In this document: in pieces, positions 1 to 5,234 of the stretch
Numbering within the stretch: the stretch's first letter is position 1
How the letters are laid out: each line of letters starts with the position of its first letter
Source of the DNA: Pseudomonas sp.
Lineage (GTDB): Bacteria; Pseudomonadota; Gammaproteobacteria; Pseudomonadales; Pseudomonadaceae
NCBI GenBank assembly: GCA_003525045.1
Contig: DQGF01000571.1
Location: forward strand, 1-5,234
DNA: 5,234 bases
Direction of reading: 5' to 3'
Notes under the pieces: generated by a model
Told to the model about the DNA's origin: nothing
The model's input: only the letters and a program-made list of their open reading frames with translations
Databases searched by the model: none
Translations under genes and position numbers: made by a program

Positions 1-14
1 GCCCGCGAAGCTTT

Positions 15-1244
15 TCAGGCAGACGCCGCCTCTTTGTAAGTCTTCAGCGCCTTGAGCCGTTCGCGCTTGATTGCCTCGCCCAGCTCCGGCCCCTTGAATC
101 CCTTCTCCAGCAACGGTTGAACCGCCACGCTCCGCGCAGCTGTCGCCGCCCCGCGCAAATACTCCGCCTGTGGATAACTTCTCTGTTCCAGACCTTTGCG
201 CCCGCGCGCGTCCATCTCACACGCCGCGATAAACTCCTCGAATCGCTGCGGCCGACGGTACACGTCGAAGCTCTGCAACAACTCCACTAAGGTTGAGGGC
301 TTCAACTCCAGGGCGCGATGGCCGTGGGTGTGATACTGGCCAACCAGCAGCGCCAGTTCCTGACAATCTTTCGGTGCCTTGAAGCGTTCGTTGACCGCTT
401 TGATTAACTTCAGGCCTTTGTGTTCATGGGCGATATGCCGGGGCCATTCCTCCTCCGGCGTCAATCCTTTGCCCAGGTCATGCAGCAGGCAGGCCCAGCG
501 TACAGTCAGCGGTTGCTTGTGCCGCGCTGCTTGCTCCAGCACGCTCAAGGTGTGCACCCCTGTGTCGATTTCCGGGTGATGGGCCTCCGGTTGCGGTACG
601 CCGAACAGTGCGTCGATCTCCGGCATCAGCACCTTGAGCGCGCCGCATTCGCGCAGCACCTGAATAAACACCTGTGGTTGATCCTCCATCAGCGCGCGGG
701 AAATTTCCTTCCAGCTTCGTTCCGCAGTCAGGGCTTCCAGTTCACCTGACTCACTGAGCTCACGCATCAGTTCCAGTGTTTCGGGTGCAACCGTAAACCC
801 CAACTCGGCGTAACGTGCCGCAAAGCGGGCAACACGCAGAACCCTTAGCGGATCTTCGGCGAAAGCGGGGGAAACGTGACGAAGTAGGCGTGCCTCGAGA
901 TCGCGCTGGCCATGGTAAGGATCGGTCAGGTTTTGCTGCTCGTCTTCGGCCATGGCGTTGATCGTCAGGTCGCGACGGATCAAATCTTCTTCGAGAGTTA
1001 CTTCAGGGCTGGCGTGGAATATGAAGCCGCCGTAACCGCGTCCGCTTTTGCGTTCGGTTCGGGCGAGGGCATATTCCTCACCGCTTTTGGGGTGAAGAAA
1101 TACCGGAAAGTCAGCCCCCACGGGGCGAAAGCCCTTGGCGAGCATGTCCTCGGTAGTGGCGCCTACCACGACCCAATCGATATCGGTGACAGGTTTGCCC
1201 AGCAGGCGATCGCGAACTGCGCCACCGACTTTATAAATCTGCAT
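15..1244 (-). CDS. cca: CCA-adding tRNA nucleotidyltransferase (multifunctional, with HD domain)
   Basis: A 409-aa protein, close to E. coli Cca (412 aa). It adds or repairs the 3'-terminal CCA of tRNAs from CTP and ATP without a nucleic acid template, in the cytoplasm. The N-terminal class II nucleotidyltransferase head shows [10 protein letters not shown] (7-16), the metal-binding DID pair (D21, D23), [10 protein letters not shown] (90-99) and EDPLRVLR (130-137), with a further family block ERSWKE (175-180). The C-terminal half has an HD phosphohydrolase domain (H231 region, H255-D256 in LLHDLGKG, H270/H273/H275, H305). In the E. coli type this domain gives phosphatase and 2',3'-cyclic phosphodiesterase activity, so this is the gammaproteobacterial multifunctional form. 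The start [12 protein letters not shown] matches the family and has a perfect Shine-Dalgarno. It is 63 bases downstream of ycgB across a terminator-like hairpin, so it may be transcribed by read-through or from an unseen promoter. It ends in TGA 14 bases from the window edge and looks intact. Confidence 0.97.
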   Translation of the reverse strand: MQIYKVGGAVRDRLLGKPVTDIDWVVVGATTEDMLAKGFRPVGADFPVFLHPKSGEEYALARTERKSGRGYGGFIFHASPEVTLEEDLIRRDLTINAMAEDEQQNLTDPYHGQRDLEARLLRHVSPAFAEDPLRVLRVARFAARYAELGFTVAPETLELMRELSESGELEALTAERSWKEISRALMEDQPQVFIQVLRECGALKVLMPEIDALFGVPQPEAHHPEIDTGVHTLSVLEQAARHKQPLTVRWACLLHDLGKGLTPEEEWPRHIAHEHKGLKLIKAVNERFKAPKDCQELALLVGQYHTHGHRALELKPSTLVELLQSFDVYRRPQRFEEFIAACEMDARGRKGLEQRSYPQAEYLRGAATAARSVAVQPLLEKGFKGPELGEAIKRERLKALKTYKEAASA

Positions 1245-1296
1245 AAAAAACCTCCGTTAGCTCGACAGAATAACCTTTGCGTCGAACTTCCGGAGG
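1245..1296 (-). terminator. Terminator-like hairpin after ycgB whose 3' arm is the cca ribosome binding site
   Basis: Read on the minus strand, CCTCCG (1296-1291) pairs with CGGAGG (1256-1251). After a 2x2 internal loop (GA/AA), AGTTCGAC (1288-1281) pairs with GTCGAGCT (1266-1259) with one U-G pair. The loop is 14 bases, and the 3' arm is followed at once by six T (1250-1245). Fourteen base pairs plus a U-tract is the form of a Rho-independent terminator for the prkA-yeaH-ycgB unit, starting 11 bases after the ycgB stop. The U-G pair becomes an A-C mismatch on the plus strand and no T-run follows there, so the element points one way. Oddly, the U-tract directly touches the cca ATG, so the element may also act as an attenuator or as a translational mask for cca. 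Efficiency cannot be judged by eye. Confidence 0.75.
1251..1255 (-). promoter_or_regulatory. Ribosome binding site of cca, buried in the hairpin
   Basis: GGAGG on the minus strand, 6 bases (all T) before the cca ATG at 1244-1242: an ideal sequence and spacing that fixes the start. All five bases are part of the outer CCTCCG/CGGAGG stem, so the site would be inaccessible in RNA carrying the full hairpin and free in RNA starting inside or after the 5' arm. I saw no convincing sigma-70 promoter in the 3' end of ycgB or in the gap. Confidence 0.8.
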
Positions 1297-1307
1297 CAGA
1301 AACAGGA

Positions 1308-2870
1308 TCAAAGATGGATGACGGCCAGATCCAGTCGGCCGTAATCACCTTCACTGTGCTCGCCTCTCGGCGGAACGTGATGGGTTTTCATCACCTGGTC
1401 GCCTTGCAATGTTTCCAGGTGAATGTCGAAGCCCCAGAGGCGATGCAGGTGTTTGAGTACTTCCTCTGTGGACTCACCCAGCGGTTTGCGGTCGTGTTGC
1501 TGGTGGCGCAAGGTCAGGGAGCGGTCGCCTCGCCGGTCGATGCTATAGATCTGCACGTTGGGTTCGCGATTGCCCAGGTTGTACTGCGCCGCCAGGGTTT
1601 CCCGGATGATGCGGTAGCCCCCTTCGTCGTGAATCGCCGGGACCAGCAGGTCCTCCTTCTGATCGTCATCGAGAATGCTGAACAATTTCAGGTCACGGAT
1701 CACCTTGGGTGATAGGTACTGCAGGATGAAACTCTCATCCTTGAAGCTGCTCATGGCGAACTTGATGCTCGACAGCCAGTCGGTGCCGGCTATTTCAGGG
1801 AACCAACGGTAATCCTCTTCTGTAGGATTTTCACACATGCGCCGGATGTCCCGGTACATGGCGAAGCCCAGAGTGTAGGGATTGATGCCGTTGTAGTAGG
1901 GGCTGTCGAAACCGGGTTGATAGACCACGCTGGTGTGGGACGTCAGAAACTCCATCATGAAACCGTCGGTCACCAGGCCTTCGTCGTACAGGTCGTTCAT
2001 CAGGGTGTAATGCCAGAACGTGGCCCAACCCTCGTTCATCACCTGAGTCTGGCGTTGCGGATAGAAATACTGAGCGATCTTGCGCACGATCCGCACGATT
2101 TCCCGCTGCCATGGCTCCAGTAATGGTGCGTGTTTTTCGATGAAATAAAGGATATTTTCCTGAGGTTCGGCGGGAAAGCGCGCATTGTCCTTGTCGCTGT
2201 ACTTGTCCGCGCCTTTCGGAATGGTCCGCCACAGATCATTGATCTGTTTCTGCAAATGCTCCTCCCGATCCTTCTGCCGACGACGTTCTTCTTCGGCGGA
2301 AATCGGATAAGGACGCTTGTAGCGGTCGACTCCGTAATTCATCAGCGCATGGCAGGAGTCAAGCAAGTCCTCCACTGCGTCAATGCCGTGGCGCTCTTCG
2401 CACTGCATGATGTACTGCTTGGCGAACACCAGGTAATCGATGATCGAACTGGCGTCAGTCCAGGTACGGAACAGGTAATTGCCCTTGAAGAAGCTGTTAT
2501 GGCCATAGCAGGCATGAGCGACCACCAGTGCCTGCATGCAGATGGTATTTTCTTCCATCAGATAGGCGATGCACGGGTCCGAGTTGATCACGATCTCGTA
2601 CGCCAGGCCCATCTGCCCACGACTGTAGGATTTCTCGGTGCTGAGGAAGTGTTTGCCGTAGGACCAATGGTGATAACCCAGCGGCATACCGACGGAGGCG
2701 TAGGCATCCATCATCTGCTCGGCGGTGATCACTTCGATCTGGTTGGGGTAGGTATCCAGGGCATAACGAGCCGCCAGACGACTGATTTCTTTGTCGTAGG
2801 CCTGGATCAGCTCGAACGTCCATTCGGAGCCGGTGGAGATGGGTTGGCGCTTCTGCTCTTTGGCGGTCAT
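1308..2870 (-). CDS. ycgB: SpoVR family protein (YcgB-like)
   Basis: A 520-aa protein (E. coli YcgB is about 510 aa) matching the SpoVR family along its length; the family is named after a Bacillus gene affecting spore cortex formation. Conserved blocks include [15 protein letters not shown] (61-75), [12 protein letters not shown] (88-99), [13 protein letters not shown] (119-131), [11 protein letters not shown] (278-288) and a [20 protein letters not shown] block (just over 40 residues later). A charged, likely helical segment lies at 191-215. The spaced His and Glu residues (H67, H68, H119, H124, E280, H287) look like a possible metal site, but this is inference and no activity is established. 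No signal peptide or membrane helix is seen. The ATG overlaps the yeaH stop, and the N-terminus ([15 protein letters not shown]) fits family proteins, so the start is secure. It is the last gene of the prkA-yeaH-ycgB module and is followed by a terminator-like hairpin. The host probably does not sporulate, so a general stress or envelope role is more likely than sporulation. Confidence 0.96.
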   Translation of the reverse strand: MTAKEQKRQPISTGSEWTFELIQAYDKEISRLAARYALDTYPNQIEVITAEQMMDAYASVGMPLGYHHWSYGKHFLSTEKSYSRGQMGLAYEIVINSDPCIAYLMEENTICMQALVVAHACYGHNSFFKGNYLFRTWTDASSIIDYLVFAKQYIMQCEERHGIDAVEDLLDSCHALMNYGVDRYKRPYPISAEEERRRQKDREEHLQKQINDLWRTIPKGADKYSDKDNARFPAEPQENILYFIEKHAPLLEPWQREIVRIVRKIAQYFYPQRQTQVMNEGWATFWHYTLMNDLYDEGLVTDGFMMEFLTSHTSVVYQPGFDSPYYNGINPYTLGFAMYRDIRRMCENPTEEDYRWFPEIAGTDWLSSIKFAMSSFKDESFILQYLSPKVIRDLKLFSILDDDQKEDLLVPAIHDEGGYRIIRETLAAQYNLGNREPNVQIYSIDRRGDRSLTLRHQQHDRKPLGESTEEVLKHLHRLWGFDIHLETLQGDQVMKTHHVPPRGEHSEGDYGRLDLAVIHL

Positions 2871-2881
2871 GTCACTAACCT
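2867..2881 (-). promoter_or_regulatory. ATGA stop-start overlap and weak ribosome binding site of ycgB
   Basis: On the minus strand the yeaH stop TGA (2869-2867) and the ycgB start ATG (2870-2868) share the four bases ATGA. Only a weak AGG (2881-2879), 8 bases upstream of the ATG, serves as Shine-Dalgarno. This arrangement points to translational coupling, with terminating yeaH ribosomes re-initiating on ycgB, and so to a fixed ratio of the two proteins (inference). Confidence 0.75.
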
Positions 2882-4138
2882 GCGCTGGAAGAGTTCACGG
2901 AAGACCGGATAGATATCCCCGGCCGAGACCAGTTGTTGCTGGGCAAAAGTGTCAGAGAAGGCTTCGGCGATGCGTTCATATTCGAACCACAGGGCCTGGT
3001 GTTCGCGTGGAGTGATCTCAACGTAAGTGTAGTACTGCACGAACGGCATGATCTGGTTGATCAGGATGTCGCGGCAGATCGGTGAGTCATCGTTCCAATT
3101 GTCGCCGTCGGAGGCTTGGGCGGCATAAATGTTCCACTCATTGCTCGGATAGCGTTCGGCCATGATTTCCTGCATCAGTTTCAGTGCGCTGGAAACGATG
3201 GTGCCACCGGTTTCGCGGGAGTAGAAAAACTCCTCCTCATCCACTTCTCTGGCGCTGGTGTGGTGGCGGATGAACACGACGTCGATCTTGTCGTAATTAC
3301 GCTTTAGAAACAGGTACAACAGGATAAAGAAGCGCTTGGCGATATCCTTGGTCGCCTGGGTCATGGAACCGGACACGTCCATCAGGCAGAACATCACCGC
3401 CTTGGAACTGGGGTTGGGTTGCTTGATCAGCAGGTTGTACTTGAGGTCGAAGGTGTCGAGAAACGGAACCCGATGGATGCGCGCACTGAGTTTTTCGATT
3501 TCTGTTTCGATTTCCTGAATATCACCGAAGTTGTCCGGTTCATCTCGCTTGAGTCGTAGAAGTTCTTCCTTGGCTTCACGCAATTTCGCCCGGCTGCTGC
3601 CGGACAGGGCGATTCTCCGGGCATGAGCCGAGCGCAGTGTGCGGATAATGTTGATCCGCGACGGGTTGCCTTCGTTACTGATACCGGCACGAACGGTCTT
3701 GAAGGTATCGGTGCCGGTCAGGTTGCGTTTGACCAGGTTCGGCAGCTCGAGGTCCTCGAACATGAATTCGAGGAATTCCTCCTGGGTGATCTGGAAGACG
3801 AACTCGTCCATCCCTTCGCCCGAGTTACCGGCCTTGCCGGGGCCTCTGCCGCCGCCACCTCCAGGTGGGCGGGCAATATGCTCGCCGCTGGTGAATTCCT
3901 TGTTGCCCGGGTGCACGACGGTCTGCTTGCCGCCGCGACCATGGTGAAGCACCGGCTCGTCGATATCGCGGCCGGGGATGCTGATTTGTTCGCCGTGTTC
4001 CATATCGGTAATGGAGCGCCGGCTGACCGCCTCTTCGACAGCCTTTTTGATGTGATCACGGTAACGCCGCAGAAACCGCTGACGGTTCACCGTGCTTTTG
4101 TTCTTGCCATTGAGACGTCGGTCGATCACATAGCTCAT
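2867..4138 (-). CDS. yeaH: YeaH/DUF444 family protein with VWA domain
   Basis: A 423-aa protein (E. coli YeaH is about 427 aa) starting [20 protein letters not shown], the typical family N-terminus. In order: a basic N-terminal region (residues 7-41), a glycine-rich flexible stretch (about 91-104, [14 protein letters not shown]), an acidic helix-rich part (110-135), a charged likely coiled-coil segment (183-220), and a C-terminal VWA-like domain from about 246. The metal-ion-dependent adhesion site motif is intact: DVSGS (D254, S256, S258), TGGT (310-313) and ASDGDNW (342-348). No signal peptide or membrane segment is seen, so it is cytoplasmic. The molecular function is unknown. In E. coli the gene is co-transcribed with the kinase gene yeaG and both are part of the RpoS/starvation response. 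AAA+ proteins often work with VWA partners, and an adaptor role for PrkA is inferred from that. It lies 118 bases downstream of prkA and its TGA overlaps the ycgB ATG by 4 bases. Confidence 0.96.
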   Translation of the reverse strand: MSYVIDRRLNGKNKSTVNRQRFLRRYRDHIKKAVEEAVSRRSITDMEHGEQISIPGRDIDEPVLHHGRGGKQTVVHPGNKEFTSGEHIARPPGGGGGRGPGKAGNSGEGMDEFVFQITQEEFLEFMFEDLELPNLVKRNLTGTDTFKTVRAGISNEGNPSRINIIRTLRSAHARRIALSGSSRAKLREAKEELLRLKRDEPDNFGDIQEIETEIEKLSARIHRVPFLDTFDLKYNLLIKQPNPSSKAVMFCLMDVSGSMTQATKDIAKRFFILLYLFLKRNYDKIDVVFIRHHTSAREVDEEEFFYSRETGGTIVSSALKLMQEIMAERYPSNEWNIYAAQASDGDNWNDDSPICRDILINQIMPFVQYYTYVEITPREHQALWFEYERIAEAFSDTFAQQQLVSAGDIYPVFRELFQRRLVT

Positions 4139-4141
4139 AGG

Positions 4142-4148
4142 CCCCTCC
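4142..4148 (-). promoter_or_regulatory. Ribosome binding site of yeaH
   Basis: On the minus strand GGAGGGG precedes the yeaH ATG (4138-4136); the GGAGG core at 4148-4144 is spaced 5 bases from the ATG. This strong site supports the chosen start. It lies inside a small possible hairpin, CCCC (4152-4149), loop GGA, GGGG (4145-4142), which could partly hide it. Confidence 0.8.
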
Positions 4149-4150
4149 GG

Positions 4151-4255
4151 GGAGCTTCAAGTCGTAAGCTGCAAGCTGCAAGTAGAAGCAGTCACCCCGG
4201 TCATCAAGTGTCGCGTGCTTGTACTTGTCGCTTGCAGCTTGAAGCTTGTCGCTGC
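4151..4255. repeat. Imperfect inverted repeat made of 7-base units, in the prkA-yeaH gap
   Basis: Arms at 4151-4190 and 4216-4255 (40 bases each) surround a 25-base loop. Aligned without gaps, 31 of 40 positions are complementary, including an uninterrupted 11-base block AAGCTGCAAGC (4166-4176 with 4230-4240). Both arms are arrays of 7-base units in the same register. From 4153 the left arm reads AGCTTCA, AGTCGTA, AGCTGCA, AGCTGCA, AGTAGAA. The right arm, read on the minus strand from 4253, gives AGCGACA, AGCTTCA, AGCTGCA, AGCGACA, AGTACAA. Such AGCTTCA/AGCTGCA palindromic repeats are, from memory, frequent between genes of P. fluorescens and P. syringae relatives. It starts one base after the prkA stop and ends next to the yeaH ribosome binding site. 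No U-tract follows in the direction of transcription, so it is not a classical terminator. It may stabilise the 3' end of prkA mRNA or reduce read-through into yeaH (inference). Confidence 0.88.
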
Positions 4256-4256
4256 G

Positions 4257-5234
4257 TTACTGCGATTTCCGGACCCGTAGGTACCATTCGGAAAGAAGCC
4301 GTACCTGTTTGTCGGTGTAGCCCCGCTCGACCATCCGTGTGACGAAGTCGTTGTGCTTCTGCTGATCCTCTTTACTGGCCTTGGCATTGAAGCTGATGAC
4401 TGGCAGGAGGTCCTCGGTGTTGGAGAACATTTTCTTCTCGATGACCACCCGCAGTTTTTCGTAGCTGAGCCAGGTCGGATTCTTGCCATTGTTGTTGGCC
4501 CGGGCGCGCAGCACGAAGTTGACGATTTCGTTACGGAAATCCTTCGGATTGCTGATGCCGGCCGGTTTTTCGATTTTCTCCAGTTCTTCGTTCAGCGCTA
4601 CGCGGTTGAGGATTTCGCCGGTTTCCGGGTCGCGGTATTCCTGGTCCTGGATCCAGAAGTCGGCGTACAGCACGTAGCGATCGAAGATGTTCTGGCCGTA
4701 TTCGCTGTAAGACTCGAGATAGGCCGTCTGGATTTCCTTGCCGATAAATTCGATATAGCGTGGTGCCAGGTACTCCTTGAGGAAGCGCAAGTAGCGTTCG
4801 CGGGTTTCGGCCTGGAACTGTTCCTGTTCGATCTGTTGTTCCAGTACGTAGAGCAGATGAACCGGGTTGGCGGCAATTTCGTGCGGATCGAAGTTGAAGA
4901 CCTTCGACAGGATCTTGAAGGCGAAGCGGGTCGACAGACCGTTCATGCCTTCGTCGACGCCCGCGTTGTCGCGGTATTCCTGAATCGACTTGGCCTTGGG
5001 ATCGGTGTCCTTGAGGTTTTCGCCGTCATACACCCGCATCTTGGAGTAGATGTTGGAGTTTTCCGGCTCCTTGAGACGCGAGAGCACGGTGAACTGGGCG
5101 AGCATCTTCAGGGTGTCAGGCGCGCAGTGCGCCTTGGCCAGCGAGCTGTTGAACAAGAGCTTGTCGTAGATCTTCACTTCGTCGCTGACCCGCAGGCAGT
5201 ACGGCACTTTGACGATGTAGATCCGGTCGATGAA
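4257..5234 (-). CDS. prkA: PrkA family serine protein kinase, C-terminal half (5' end outside window)
   Basis: This is the last 325 codons of a PrkA/YeaG protein, ending in TAA. The frame stays open to the window edge (first visible residues FIDRIYIVKVPYCLRVSDEV), so the GTG at 5207 is an internal valine, not the start. Family members are about 630-645 aa with an N-terminal AAA+ ATPase module carrying Walker motifs and a C-terminal PrkA kinase-like domain. Only the end of the AAA+ part and the C-terminal domain are visible, so the catalytic P-loop cannot be checked here. The C-terminus (HNDFVTRMVERGYTDKQVRL, then SEWYLRVRKSQ) matches my memory of E. coli YeaG almost residue for residue. Known of the family: a soluble protein with autophosphorylation and protein kinase activity, induced in stationary phase and nitrogen starvation in E. 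coli; a protease role has also been proposed for the Bacillus protein. It leads the yeaH-ycgB cluster, and any promoter lies beyond the right edge. Family call is very secure; substrate unknown. Confidence 0.96.
   Translation of the reverse strand, partial: FIDRIYIVKVPYCLRVSDEVKIYDKLLFNSSLAKAHCAPDTLKMLAQFTVLSRLKEPENSNIYSKMRVYDGENLKDTDPKAKSIQEYRDNAGVDEGMNGLSTRFAFKILSKVFNFDPHEIAANPVHLLYVLEQQIEQEQFQAETRERYLRFLKEYLAPRYIEFIGKEIQTAYLESYSEYGQNIFDRYVLYADFWIQDQEYRDPETGEILNRVALNEELEKIEKPAGISNPKDFRNEIVNFVLRARANNNGKNPTWLSYEKLRVVIEKKMFSNTEDLLPVISFNAKASKEDQQKHNDFVTRMVERGYTDKQVRLLSEWYLRVRKSQ

Noticed and set aside
1..20. Possible short hairpin around the cca stop codon (GCC...GGC)
   Set aside because: Too few paired bases, and the sequence beyond the edge needed to judge a terminator is missing.
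1245..1310. A sigma-70 promoter for cca in the gap (TTGATC or TTCGAC as -35)
   Set aside because: No matching -10 box at 16-18 bases from either hexamer; not supportable by eye.
912..1712. Plus-strand 266-codon open frame spanning the end of cca, the gap and the end of ycgB
   Set aside because: It lies antisense to two certain genes, has no recognisable domain and no good ribosome site; long antisense frames are normal in GC-rich coding DNA.
1831..2232. Minus-strand 133-codon frame inside ycgB
   Set aside because: Overlaps the genuine SpoVR frame in another phase; low-complexity Arg/His/Gly-rich product typical of an out-of-frame reading.
2130..2912. Plus-strand 260-codon open frame antisense to ycgB
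   Set aside because: Shadow of the real gene's codon bias; the minus-strand frame has full SpoVR family identity.
4151..4255. The inverted repeat as a Rho-independent terminator of prkA
   Set aside because: No U-tract follows either arm, the stem has many mismatches, and yeaH follows on the same strand.
3623..4342. Plus-strand 239-codon open frame antisense to yeaH, running through the inverted repeat
   Set aside because: It crosses a non-coding repeat and two genes on the other strand, with no domain; judged a shadow.
5205..5207. GTG as the start of a short 316-aa PrkA-like protein
   Set aside because: The frame continues without stop to the window edge with conserved PrkA residues, so this is an internal valine of a longer gene.

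Overview
The window reads as chromosomal DNA of a gammaproteobacterium, most likely a Pseudomonas of the fluorescens/syringae type. This rests on three things: protein sequences very close to those I know from pseudomonads and E. coli, a moderately high GC content, and an AGCTTCA/AGCTGCA-type intergenic repeat of the kind common in these genomes. All four recognisable genes lie on the minus strand and cover nearly everything. There is no gene-free stretch longer than about 120 bases, no RNA gene, no insertion sequence and no CRISPR array.

In the direction of transcription (right to left) the layout is as follows. First comes the 3' half of prkA (yeaG), a serine protein kinase with an AAA+ module, cut by the right window edge. 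A 117-base gap follows, filled almost entirely by a 40-base-arm inverted repeat built of 7-base units. Then comes yeaH, a DUF444 protein with a von Willebrand factor A (VWA) fold. Next is the SpoVR-family gene (ycgB), which overlaps yeaH by an ATGA junction. A 63-base gap follows, holding a strong hairpin that ends in six U residues. Last is cca, the tRNA CCA-adding enzyme, which ends 14 bases before the left edge.

prkA, yeaH and ycgB form the well-known but poorly understood PrkA-YeaH-SpoVR stress module. In E. coli its homologues belong to the stationary-phase and nitrogen-starvation response. The AAA+ kinase and VWA protein resemble other AAA+/VWA pairs that remodel a target, and SpoVR may be that target or a co-effector (inference). 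cca is a housekeeping gene downstream.

The most unusual feature is at the ycgB-cca boundary. The hairpin has the form of an intrinsic terminator, but its 3' arm is the Shine-Dalgarno sequence of cca and its U-tract is the spacer between that site and the cca ATG. One element could therefore both end the stress operon and mask the cca ribosome binding site. No wholly new system is evident; the points worth following are this junction, the heptad inverted repeat and the chemistry of the SpoVR module.
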